Shown piece after piece: positions 56,501 to 64,000 of a stretch of 64,000 bases of DNA. The number at the start of each line of letters is the position of its first letter. Position 1 is the first letter of the stretch. The position numbers were made by a program, and so were the translations under genes. The notes below the pieces were generated by a model. That model saw only the letters and a program-made list of their open reading frames with translations. It was not told where the DNA came from and made no database searches. Source of the stretch: Mytilus edulis. Taxonomy: Eukaryota > Mollusca > Bivalvia > Mytilida > Mytilidae. The stretch covers positions 65,978,596-66,042,595 of the forward strand of contig NC_092347.1 of the NCBI RefSeq assembly GCF_963676685.1, written 5' to 3'.

Positions 56501-59500
56501 CATGTTCTATAAACTGTCCGAACTGCATAACTGCTACAGCGAGGCGGTCACTGAACTGTGGACAACAGTCACTCTTGTGCATGACATTACTTACAATTCT
56601 AGGACTAGGCAGGTATCCTCCGAGAACTGAGTGCATCCTTGGAGCATCAATACCTGTAGTAAGAACATTTTTAAATATTTGAATATTTAAATTGAGTAAG
56701 TTCAGGATTATTATTGTTAGCTAAAAAATCAACACCTGTAACTATTTGAATAATTCAATTGAGTAAGTTCAGGATTATTGTAAGCTAAAACATCAACACC
56801 TGTAAATATTTGACTAATTCAATTGAGTAAGTTCAGGATTATTGTAAGCTAAAACATCAACACCTGTAAATATTTGACTAATTCAATTGAGTAAGTTCAG
56901 GATTGTTGTAAACTAAATACAGAAGATATGAATGATCACGAATAGCAAACAGAGTCTTCGGAGGGTGATAATATAAAAAATATATATAATTGCCACCTTT
57001 AATTTAAAAAATCTTACATTAGCTCCGTATCTCATTCTAAAAAGAGCAGTGCAAACTCTCAACAAGAGAGAAATTAACAAATATAGGACACCGTATGGCA
57101 TTCAATAACGAGCAAAGCATAGTCAGTTATAAAAGTCCCCGAAATGACAAATGTAAAACAACTCAGACAAGAAAAATAACGGTCTAATTAATGTACAAAA
57201 TAATGAACGAACAACATATATGTTACACAGCAACAAAGGAAAAATCTATGTATACTAAAATATTTTCATCTTTTACCATCTTCGTACGCATTGTCCATCA
57301 TTCTTCTCTGACGAGTTAACGCAGCTCCGAGACTTGGATCATTTAAGTTATTGCAGGCACCATCTGCAGTTCTGTATCGGGTGTATGGATTACATTTTGG
57401 TTCCATGAAAGGGCATGATGCAGCTACTTGCAATCTCCATTCATTGACAATGTATGGGTTCACCTGCACTTCTGCTAACGTCCAGCCAGTCCTTTTAAAC
57501 AATATATAACTCTTATTGATGAATTTCTATTGCAATCGGCAAATACTTGATTCTAAAGTTTTAAATAATCTTCGAGGTATAATTTTAGCTTTCCTCATCT
57601 AATTCATTGCCAACTACCCATGCGCTTTTTTTTAATTTTGTTTAAATGAATGTTTCATCCTTGTATTATTGATATGACTATAGAGATTTAAATGGAAATG
57701 TGGAAAAACTTACTATAGAGAGTTGAATTGAAATTGGGGAAAATTGACTATAGAGAGTTGAATTGAAATGTGGAAACGATTTTCACGTTCTCTATTTTTT
57801 GTTTATGAATTACCTTTCGACCAGTTTCTTTGTTGTCCTGACTGTAACCCAGGCTTTATCAGACAATATCCTTACTTTCTTTGCATCTTTAGTATACAAG
57901 AAACGACCAAGATGCCACGAGTAAGATCTACTTCCTGCTGGTGCATCAATACCTATAGTTGAATGGAGTACCAAAGAAACTTTTATTCAGAATTTAACAT
58001 TTATAAATAGTATGAACAAGAAAATGAAAAATGTCTGTTGGTTGTTGGTGTCATTGAGTTACTATCTTGTTTGTGTTAATCCTATATCTTCTTCTATTTG
58101 TATACAGAAAATTATCTTATATTGTGTTCTTCTTAGATTATTACAAGACCTTGCTTACTACTTGGACTTCACGTTTTCTGGTAATTTTTTAACAACCAAA
58201 TTTAATGAAAGTATAATCATGAAAATAAAGATATCTGTTGGTTATTTGTGTTATTGGTTTGCCTTATTGGTGTAAAAGGTAAAAGCACAAAAATACTGGA
58301 ACTCCGAGGAAAATTCAAAACGGTAAGTCCCTAATCAAATGGCAAAATCAAAAGCTCAAACACATCAAACGAATGGATAACAACTGTCATATTCCGGACT
58401 TGGTACAGGCATTTTCTTATGTAGAAAATGGTGGATTGATCCTGATTTTATAGCTAGCAAAACCTCTCACTTGTATGACAGTCGCATCAAATTCTATTAT
58501 ATTGACAACGATGCGTGAACAAAACAAACAGACATGATAGGTAAAAGTGTCAATAATACACCAGGCAACATTGTGAAACTAAAGAAAAGCATACACACAT
58601 TTACCATAGTACAATAACACAATGACGGGATGTATAATGAGAGCAAGGTCGTGTATGTAACGAAGAAACATAAAAAGACATATACAAAGCATATAGCAAT
58701 AATAAAAGACGAGCAACAAACAAGTTTTTGAAGAAAACTTAAAGGCATATAGACAAAGCACATAAGAAATACAAAAATTGATCGGATAACAACCTTTATG
58801 AAATGGCAATTGTTATCTTATAGTTCGTTTCTCTGGGTGTTGCATTGTCTTTTTTTTTTTTTGCACTTTAGTGTTTCTGTTGTTTCATTTTTTACCTCTT
58901 ATATTTAATGTGTTTCCCTCAGTCAGTTAAGTTTGTAACCCGGATTTGTTTTCTCTATCTATTTATGACTTTCGAATAGTTGCCTTTATTTATGAACTTG
59001 TTTTGTAGAAACAAGAAATTAAGAAACTATTTGAGAAATGTATTTGCTATATAACAGTTCGCAATTATTTAAAGATTTCCAGTATATGAAACTAAGAGGA
59101 GGTAAATGCACAATTTTATCAACTTCAAACATGCTCAACTTAGAAAAAATAGAAACATATGCAAAATTTTAGAAAAAATAGTGACATCGAACAATTAGAA
59201 TTACTTGCATAACAGTGTGGTCGACAGTAAAACGTTTGTAGGTTGTAACTTGTTTGTCAACGGCTATGATTTTATGCTCACCCAGTCTGTCAGAGGCCTT
59301 CCAGTGGGGATTGAAATATTCACTTGTTGCACATTCCGATACAAAAAATGAAACAAAGCTTGAAAGGAATTTGTTTTAAATATTTATTATAATCATCACA
59401 TACAACCGTGTCATTTATAAGAATAATAATGTTCAGAGATGATATTATTTAATAATAATAAAAAAAATAGGTTTATCCATTGTAAAAAAAACTATTAAGT

Positions 59501-60984
59501 TGATGGGGTTAATTCACAAAATATCTCATTGATTAAGAGCACAACTACTTCTACGGTGTGATCATTTAAGAATGGCCTACTATTTATTCAATGCGTATAC
59601 ATGTGGGTTTTGTTTGTGAAGAGTTCTGGATAATTAAAAAATCATTTGATTTCTTTGTTTAATACCATAAAACGATTCATTCTTTCAGATATTTGTCACT
59701 TTGCCTTATCTTCAAGTCCAACACAATTTCTCACGTTTCTTACAAAACTTATATTCTTGTGATGTATTCTTTTGTTGGAAAAAAAATGTATTGATATAGA
59801 TAGATATAGGAAGATGTGGTATGAGTGCCAATGAGACAACTCTCCTCCCAAGTAATAATTCATAAAAGTAAATCATTATAGGTCAAGGTACGACCTGCAA
59901 CACGGAGCCTTGGCTCACACCGAACAGCAAGTTATAGAGGGCCCCAAAACTACTCGTGTAAAACCATTCAAACGGGAAAACCAACGAGAAACGAAAAACA
60001 CATATGAACTACATAAACAGACGACATCATGCATTGTAACTTTTAAAGCCAATTAAGTAAAAAAAATAATCTGAAAGAACGTGCGATATCATATTAGGAA
60101 AATTGATGGTCAAACCATAACAAAAAATCAAGTAAAGAATTTTAAGTATTCAACCTTTATAGCTTGCTGTTCGGTGTGAGCCAAGACTCCGTGTTGAAGG
60201 CCATTTTTATTTATTTTCAAATTACAAAGGTTATTCCTGAAAGTATTTTTAATTATTTTATTTAGGCGTTTAGAACCTTTGGTGACCTCACAGTTTAAAT
60301 TTCTATGATAAGTACGTCGTGAGCAGTGGGCATTACAGACGAACGTTCACCTAATTTCCCCCAGTCAATGAATGGCCATAGCTACACTGTTATGAATTTC
60401 ATTCTAATTGAAAATTGACACGAATGAGTATATCAATAGGAAGAATAATATTTGAATACCATAAATAGAGGCTGTCTCAAACTAGCAGAGTGGTGAAATT
60501 GTGAATTTGAGATGAAGAACAGAAATAAAAGCGTTCAGGTTTCTTTGCTTTTTGTGGGCTAGTTTATGTACATGTACTCTTCTATAGCATATAGTAAGAC
60601 GTATGTCATATGTTATTGATTTGTGGTATGAATAAATCACCTCATCTTTGGTTTAAAGAAACATGCTTAAAGAGAGAGAGACAGTATTTCATACAGAAAC
60701 AGCCATATTTTAGAAGCATGTATCATTGTCAAAATTCACCAATCAGACAACACAAATCTGTGTCCACACTTGTTTTAGAAGCAATATTTACCCTGATCTA
60801 CCATCATTTTGTCAATAGCCTTCATTTGTGCAAGTTCTTGATTAGCCTCCACCAGTGCCTGTTTCAAATATGCTCCGATTACTGCTTGCGATATTTGACG
60901 TTTCTCTCGTCCTGCGGTCACGTGTCCCAAATAGAAGTAACAGTATAAAACAATACATAACATAAGCTTTACACCGGGCCCCAT
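47519..60984 (-). CDS. Secreted animal haem peroxidase, 14 coding exons, 723 aa
   Basis: Exons, 5' to 3' on the minus strand: 60984-60792, 57952-57814, 57491-57277, 56653-56474, 55891-55834, 55648-55542, 54591-54490, 53697-53605, 53187-53167, 53016-52800, 51881-51381, 50768-50599, 48095-47993, 47591-47519. Every junction is GT-AG with matching phase, and the total is 2172 nt. Residues 1-24 are a signal peptide, followed by an REKR site (26-29) that may be a propeptide cleavage site. The peroxidase domain covers about residues 140-715: TRYRTADGACNNL, FGQFIEHDV (E232, distal H233, Ca-ligand D234), CMNFVRAVPG, AYLDSSQIYG (Ca loop with D311), GDFRVNHVPGLTVMH (distal R373, H376), AAMRFPHT (proximal H477), LNIQRAREQGIPPYN (N559), GDRFWYERDPP. 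Family members oxidise substrates with H2O2. The layout resembles chorion peroxidase and peroxinectin, and related proteins occur in mollusc shell matrix. The exact role is unknown. Confidence 0.93.
47993..48095 (-). CDS. Peroxidase exon 13
   Basis: 103 nt after 'tttcactatag': QVDQIKKTTLSLVMCKNLDF, then PFIQRNALLLPSQ. It completes GFTPAQ with exon 12. Donor 'gtgagt'. The intron before it is 2.5 kb and holds a family A MITE. Confidence 0.9.
49348..49792. mobile_element. Full-length foldback MITE, family A copy 2
   Basis: The ends 'agaatgaaattcaaaacagt' and 'actgttttgaatttcattct' and the inner pair 'tgtggggtcaccaaaggttt'/'aacctttggtgaccccatag' match the element at 1355-1796. It lies in peroxidase intron 12. 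Confidence 0.85.
50140..50300 (+). repeat. Fragment of the 'gccaatgagatcattctt' dispersed family
   Basis: 'gaatgattgccaatgagatc' through 'caccgtacggctttcaacaa' to 'aaacaattcaaacgagaaac', in peroxidase intron 12. Confidence 0.7.
50599..50768 (-). CDS. Peroxidase exon 12
   Basis: 170 nt: HCDDIDLFTGGLTETPLPGS, then IGPVFSCIIATQFANLKQGD and RFWYERDPPITGFTP. These are strong family blocks (ID-x-x-x-GG-x-E, GDRFWYE). Donor 'gtaagt'. Confidence 0.95.
51381..51881 (-). CDS. Peroxidase exon 11 (proximal haem site)
   Basis: 501 nt, the largest exon. It carries GFSGAAMRFPHT with proximal H477, NIQRAREQGIPPYNEWRKLC with N559, and ends HLMSTVY at donor 'gtatgt'. Pro precedes the His where Gly is usual. 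Decoy copies of its acceptor lie at 51910-52030. Confidence 0.95.
51871..52045 (-). repeat. ~41 bp tandem repeat copying the exon 11 acceptor
   Basis: Four units, beginning near 51871, 51912, 51952 and 52004 on the plus strand. Read on the minus strand, the first three contain 'tttctgtagatatggactgt', i.e. splice acceptor plus the first bases of exon 11. The fourth is diverged. Only the innermost acceptor joins in frame; the next two would add 41 and 82 nt. Confidence 0.8.
52046..52799. other. Remainder of peroxidase intron 10
   Basis: AT-rich sequence, no repeat or coding block recognised. Confidence 0.4.
52800..53016 (-). CDS. Peroxidase exon 10 (distal Arg)
   Basis: 217 nt: GDFRVNHVPGLTVMHTIFVR, then EHNRLATTLS, ending NHEYMT plus two bases at donor 'gtattt'. 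The EHNRLA block and R373 are conserved. H376 is at the position of the usual Glu. Confidence 0.93.
53167..53187 (-). CDS. Peroxidase exon 9, 21-nt micro-exon
   Basis: The acceptor 'ggtttatag', then atgaatgttttatgctaccag less one base, then donor 'gtgagt'. It encodes DECFMLP and completes the family motif CF-x-x-GD-x-RVN with exon 10. Its length is a multiple of three, so skipping it keeps the frame and joins YCMDS directly to GDFRVN. Confidence 0.8.
53605..53697 (-). CDS. Peroxidase exon 8
   Basis: 93 nt: GLMNITVLGLLPATSEDHCI, then KEMNGDYCMDS. It has an N-I-T glycosylation sequon at N335. Donor 'gtgagt'. Confidence 0.85.
53698..54489. other. Peroxidase intron 7
   Basis: AT-rich sequence with no recognised element. 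The plus frame at 54080-54265 has no support. Confidence 0.4.
54490..54591 (-). CDS. Peroxidase exon 7 (Ca-binding loop)
   Basis: 102 nt: GIRSPLNQASAYLDSSQIYG, then TDTAEQHRLRAGFG. It aligns with the family's NQ-x-TS-x-LD-x-S-x-VYGS loop. The donor is the poor 'gtttga'; 'ggtttga' is present on both sides of the junction. Confidence 0.88.
54592..55541. other. Peroxidase intron 6
   Basis: Contains a diverged fragment of the 'gatgtggtatgattaccaat' family at 55045-55150 and T-rich tracts near 55190 and 55280. Otherwise nothing is named. Confidence 0.45.
55542..55648 (-). CDS. Peroxidase exon 6
   Basis: 107 nt: AACLPIAIPANDERFKDKCM, then NFVRAVPGLKKNCDM. It matches the family's C-x-PI-x-IP and CM-x-FVRS blocks. 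Donor 'gtatat'. Confidence 0.9.
55834..55891 (-). CDS. Peroxidase exon 5
   Basis: 58 nt: YEGADIQCCEAPAHITAQ, the Cys-pair segment after the distal helix. Donor 'gtaagt'. Confidence 0.88.
55892..56473. other. Peroxidase intron 4
   Basis: AT-rich sequence. The plus frame at 55989-56207 has no support. Confidence 0.4.
56474..56653 (-). CDS. Peroxidase exon 4 (distal haem site)
   Basis: 180 nt: GIDAPRMHSVLGGYLPSPRI, then the two-Cys CCPQF, then MQFGQFIEHDVISTPMITG. It carries the distal histidine and a Ca-ligand Asp. Glu stands where family members have the haem-linking Asp. Three copies of its acceptor lie upstream at 56660-56915. Confidence 0.93.
56660..56915 (-). repeat. ~64 bp tandem repeat copying the exon 4 acceptor
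   Basis: Units contain 'catcaacacctgtaaatatt' on the plus strand, with starts ~64 bases apart. On the minus strand each reads 'atttacaggtgttgatgttt', close to the true exon 4 start ('actacaggtattgatgctcc'). Candidate decoy acceptors begin at 56735, 56799 and 56863, upstream of the real one at 56653. Confidence 0.8.
57055..57245 (+). repeat. Fragment of the common dispersed family in peroxidase intron 3
   Basis: 'aagagagaaattaacaaata' through 'caataacgagcaaagcatag' and 'atgacaaatgtaaaacaact' to 'acacagcaacaaaggaaaaa'. Confidence 0.7.
57277..57491 (-). CDS. Peroxidase exon 3
   Basis: 215 nt starting RTGWTLAEVQVNPYIVNEWR. It contains the domain-start hallmark CNPYTRYRTADGACNNL and ends DNAYEDG. 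The acceptor tract ('tatatattgtttaaaag') is weak, but the joined frame is right. Confidence 0.9.
57668..57780. repeat. ~45 bp tandem repeat in peroxidase intron 2
   Basis: Three units marked by 'gactatagaga', 'ttgaattgaaat' and 'gtggaaa', immediately 3' of exon 2 (low-coordinate side). Confidence 0.65.
57814..57952 (-). CDS. Peroxidase exon 2
   Basis: 139 nt, entered in phase 1. It reads GIDAPAGSRSYSWHLGRFLY and ends KKLVE plus two bases at donor 'gtaatt'. It encodes the basic pro-region before the catalytic domain. Its first 14 bases are nearly those of exon 4 (both encode GIDAP). Confidence 0.85.
58290..58800 (+). repeat. Dispersed mussel repeat, 'ctccgaggaaaattcaaaac' family
   Basis: The reverse complement of its start, 'ccgttttgaattttcctcgg', recurs at 47881-47900, and a short relative is at 50882-50900. 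The rest contains 'acaacgatgcgtgaacaaaa' and 'atagcaataataaaagacga'. Confidence 0.6.
59790..60205 (+). repeat. Dispersed mussel repeat, 'gagtgccaatgagacaactc' variant
   Basis: 'agatataggaagatgtggta' through 'aattcataaaagtaaatcat' and 'cacggagccttggctcacac' to 'gcttgctgttcggtgtgagc'. The reverse complement of this subtype is at 3940-4256. Confidence 0.75.
60220..60405. mobile_element. Half of a family A foldback MITE, copy 3
   Basis: Only the right half is present: 'aacctttggtgacctcacag', 'gacgaacgttcacctaattt' and the terminal 'atgaatttcattct'. The left half is missing. Confidence 0.7.
60792..60984 (-). CDS. Peroxidase exon 1 (signal peptide)
   Basis: ATG at 60984 starts MGPGVKLMLCIVLYCYFYLG, then HVTAGREKRQ. 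The exon ends MMVDQ plus one base at donor 'gtaaat'. A 3' splice site ('tttccttt' then cag) lies at 60992-60994, just upstream of the ATG. A 5' untranslated exon probably lies further out; I could not place it or the promoter. Confidence 0.88.
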
Positions 60985-60991
60985 GATGGCG
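60985..60991 (-). promoter_or_regulatory. Seven-base 5' UTR segment and upstream splice acceptor
   Basis: The bases cgccatc precede the ATG and follow 'ttcctttcag' on the minus strand. This implies an intron in the 5' UTR. It is inferred only from the acceptor consensus. Confidence 0.45.
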
Positions 60992-61317
60992 CTGAAAGGA
61001 AATTTAAGAAATATGAGTGTAAGGTAAAAAATTCATTTAAACGTTATTGAAATTAAGAATAAAATGATATGCAATGGCTATTAAATTATAAGGGATCTTG
61101 TTAGTATATTCTTGCTTTTACAGTGTCCAGTCTAGCACTGAAAATGTGGATAAAATCAGAAAATTTCAAATTTTGCCTCCCGTGCAGTTTTATTCTTTAC
61201 CTAGAAATTTATATTTTTTCACCTAAACTTTTCATCTGCAACGAAGACTTTCACGTTTCCTATTCAAGACTGTTGTGTGTCTTTTACATGTTTTTTTTGC
61301 TACGTGCATTGTCAGCA

Positions 61318-61466
61318 GGGGCGGATCCAGCCATTTTAAAAAGGGGGGTCCTAACCCAGGACATTAGAGGGGGGGGGGTCCAACTACAATGTATATGTCC
61401 CCATTCAAACAAAAAGGGGGGTTCCAACCCCCGGAACCTCCCCCCCCCCCTTGGATCCGCCAATGG
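61318..61466. mobile_element. Small G/C-run element with 'ggcggatcc' inverted ends
   Basis: It starts 'ggggcggatccagccatttt' and ends 'ttggatccgccaatgg'. The interior alternates 'aaaaaggggggtcc' and 'aaaaaggggggttcc' with a C run. I recognise this compact element type from many invertebrate genomes. The 121-codon frame at 61123-61488 reads through it and is not a gene. Confidence 0.7.
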
Positions 61467-63190
61467 TCAGTTCGTTTTCAACTTATGAGTTTGAATATCC
61501 CTTTGGTATCTTTCGCTTTTCTTTACGAGATGATTATATTTTTCTTTGTATGAGACAATATGGCTCCATACTTTCAACTAGATGCTAAACTTTATATATA
61601 CATGTACGTTGATATATAACTTTCATATGTTTAACCAAAGATTGTATTAGGAACTATTTGTTTGCTTTATCTATATGCTTTGGAAATTCAATTTTAGTAT
61701 ACACATTCTTAACGCTATATGCTTAAGCAAAGTCAAGATAAGAATATGATCAACTTTTAAATCTTTCGATCGATTGATCAAATTCCCGAGCTCTCGAGTG
61801 CAGGAAATGTAATTCAGGTCCTATTAAAGTGTTTCAGTCCAGTCAGTGAAATATTTTTTTCTCCGTCTACATGTCTTAGTTGAGACGAAATCGTTGTACT
61901 TTAGTTTTAGGAAATATGTTCTAATTTAATCCATCGTAAAAAAAGTGTTCTGGAACGGAAGTGATTCAAACCTCATATCATAAAAATAGAAGTATTAATT
62001 TTAACCTTTGATTTATTTAACAAGTTTTACTAGTTCAAGCATGGGAATATATCTTGTATTTCGTAGTTAACGTGTTTTATTTCTGTTTTATGTTAGCGTT
62101 TGACTATCACGTAATGCTTGTTAACAACAATTTAACAACATGTAAATTTGGAATGCTTGAAATAATAAAATACATCAATTATATTACACCTTAACTAATT
62201 GCTTTTACAATGTACTTTCTTTGAGTATGAGGTATATTTAAGCTTTACGCTTTTCTGTTTACAATAAGGAAGTCAGGTTCTTTTCCTAAAAAAAATATAA
62301 TGCATTTACAATCTTTTTATAGAGACAATTGTAAATCATAGTATCTAGGTATAAATGTTATGAACTTATGAACCTGAAAATCAACAGTACAGCAGGCCTA
62401 TACCAATATCGGTTCTTTTAGTCCATAAACTTCATAATGGTCAATATTTAAGAGACTGTTTTAATGTATAACAAATAGCTTTAAGTGAATATATATGTTC
62501 ATGAATTTAAATTGACGCAAAGGACGGCCAGTAAAAATGCTATATAAAAATTAAAAAATTAAAAGACCTAGCAAAGAAATCAAGAGAAGTTGTTTTTTCA
62601 ATTAAAGTCCATGCAACTTCATTTGGTGCTCTTGATAACCTTCTCTTTAATGAATATTAATAACTAAAGTCAGTTTTTGGGATATAATTCAGAGATCTCT
62701 CTGTGGACTTCTAGTTAGCACGCCACAGAGCTATTACAGGAGCTTGTCGAAGTAACATATTCTATGGTCAAATTTCATTTATTGACAAAACTCAATTTGA
62801 AAAGGTTTCCATTAATTTCTGTTAGTTTTCAGATGAAAAAAAAAAAAACGAACAAGTCTCAAATATGGCGGATTCAATCAGAGTAAGGAAGAATAACTCT
62901 GCGTGGAACAGTTTTTATCTTACATAGCTAGACTGAATTCTGATAATATAAATCCTATGTTCAAAGAAGGATTTGTATTATCAAACCTGCTTGACTCGCA
63001 TGATACATATTCTTGGTATATATATATATATATATTCACCAAGACCAGACGTTTTAGATGAATAACAAGCAAAGTTTTTGAAGCTCTTGGATAAAATGAA
63101 TTAAAAGAAAAATATTAAAAAATATATTTGAAAATAAAACAAATAATTAAGATGTAAATATAGAAATCTGTTACTTTATAAAAAAAAATA
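61467..63190. other. Upstream flank of the peroxidase gene, no gene seen
   Basis: AT-rich sequence with an (ta)n run at 63017-63037. No clear promoter element for the minus-strand gene can be defined by eye. Confidence 0.4.
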
Positions 63191-63194
63191 TGCT

Positions 63195-63460
63195 CTTTCG
63201 TGAAGATATGTTAACGAAAGAAATCTCTGCATTACTCAAAAATTATTACACCAGGATTTTCGATGTCACACACTAGTTAAAACATTAACTAAATTTTATC
63301 ACCGGTTCAAGGACATCATTCGTAAATATAAATCAACATGCAGACATAATATAATACGTTCAGGTATTTTACATGCATTCAATCTTTTATGATAATATTC
63401 TTTACAAAGCACAAAAATATCGGCATTCACCTCAAAATCTAACTAAACCTTTAAACAGAC
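63195..63460 (+). pseudogene. Probable reverse-transcriptase (retroelement) remnant
   Basis: One frame reads LLHQDFRCHTLVKTLTKFYH, then RFKDIIRKYKSTCRHNIIRS. A neighbouring frame then continues HSIFYDNILYKAQKY. This pattern (RFRCHKLVKTF..FY.RH..LI.KY, then FYGD..YK..K) resembles the C-terminal part of reverse-transcriptase-containing elements I have seen in bivalves. It is from recollection, and the reading frame is broken at least once. Confidence 0.4.
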
Positions 63461-63729
63461 CTTTTAGGATCTTTGCATCGGAAATAAACACACGTATTCC
63501 AAACCAAGCAGTTGTTGGCATGCTACGGATTATGTTCTTCTCATATATTGTATTATGTAATGATATTAAACACGTAATTGGGAGGGAAGGAATCGTGCTT
63601 GATTTTCATTTTATGAAGACATAATCCTTCAATCAGTTTTATAGATTTCTGCATGGAGTTGGCATTTCAGTAACTGCTAGTAGTCCTTTGTTAATGTATG
63701 TACCATTGCCATTTTGCTTAGTTTCTTTT

Positions 63730-64000
63730 GTAACCTATTCTGACATCGGATCGGACTTCTTTTGAACTGAGTTTTACTGTGCGTATTGCTGTGTGTTTAT
63801 TTTTTCTACATTGGTAAGAGGTTTAGGGGGAGAGTTGAGATCTCACCAAACTTAGTTAACCCCGGCGCCTATACACTAGCCTCAGGCATTTGTCAGTCTT
63901 TTATGATTTTCAACTTTAGTTCATTTATATGTTTTGAAGTTTAGTATGACGTCCATTTTCACTGCACTAGTATACACATTTTTATTTAGGGGCCAGATGA
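63730..64000 (+). repeat. Dispersed mussel repeat, copy 2 of 6745-7175, cut by window end
   Basis: 'gacatcggatcggacttctt', 'tctacattggtaagaggttt', 'gttaaccccggcgcc' and 'agtatgacgtccattttcac' follow the same order as at 6745-7175. Confidence 0.7.

Larger units (their letters stand above)
57953..60791. other. Peroxidase intron 1: repeat-filled
   Basis: 58300-58800 holds a mussel dispersed repeat ('ccgaggaaaattcaaaacgg', 'ccggacttggtacaggcatt'). 59790-60205 holds a copy of the 'gagtgccaatgagacaactc' family. 60220-60405 holds a half MITE. The minus frames at 58497-58809 come from the repeat. No exon is recognised in the 2.8 kb. Confidence 0.6.

Noticed and set aside
61123-61488. 121-codon plus frame upstream of the peroxidase
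   Set aside because: Its second half is the small G/C-run element. The first half has no splice or domain support.

Overview
The window is eukaryotic nuclear DNA, most likely from a marine mussel (Mytilidae, Mytilus-type). The evidence is an AT-rich, intron-rich sequence full of dispersed repeats that I recognise from mussel genomes. These include the family reading 'gccaatgagacaactctcc', the 'gccccacctacgatagtag' family, the 'cttgaccttgacctc' family and the 'gttgctaaacggcgg' family. There is one well-supported protein gene, one candidate gene with uncertain exon linkage, and otherwise mobile or tandem DNA.

Layout. 1-12 kb: dispersed repeats, foldback (hairpin) elements and MITEs, with no gene seen. 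12.2-39 kb: a plus-strand exon-like landscape. An exon-like block at 12.25 kb is duplicated at 25.75 kb. Between the two copies lie nested DNA transposons and, at 19.37-25.61 kb, an array of about 77 tandem units of ~81 bp. Each unit looks like a 25-26 nt micro-exon with a good 3' splice site before it and a good 5' splice site after it. Downstream are four ~1 kb tandem copies (26.3-31.4 kb) carrying a coding exon of an unrecognised protein. Two copies are open, two are frameshifted, and one spacer is split by a 1.5 kb inverted-repeat insertion. Two short exons at 37.45 and 38.89 kb give a plausible C-terminus. 39-47.4 kb: no gene seen. A ~1.2 kb palindrome built of tRNA-derived SINE copies lies at 41.4-42.6 kb, and a ~910 bp repeat at 46.5-47.4 kb also occurs at 0.35-1.26 kb. 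47.5-61.0 kb, minus strand: a complete secreted animal haem peroxidase with 14 coding exons. They sum to 2172 nt (723 aa plus stop) with consistent GT-AG junctions and phases. 61-64 kb: upstream flank with a small repeat, a probable reverse-transcriptase remnant and another dispersed repeat.

How the pieces relate. The peroxidase keeps both haem-site histidines, the distal Arg and the Asn that pairs with the proximal His. By motif alignment to myeloperoxidase it has Glu and His at the two positions that normally link haem covalently. It also has a 21-nt micro-exon, and tandem repeats have copied the 3' splice sites of exons 4 and 11. The plus-strand array is the most unusual object in the window. 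The two main unit types have no stop in any reading frame, so almost any spliced combination would stay open. Whether it is spliced, noncoding or simply a satellite cannot be decided from sequence alone.
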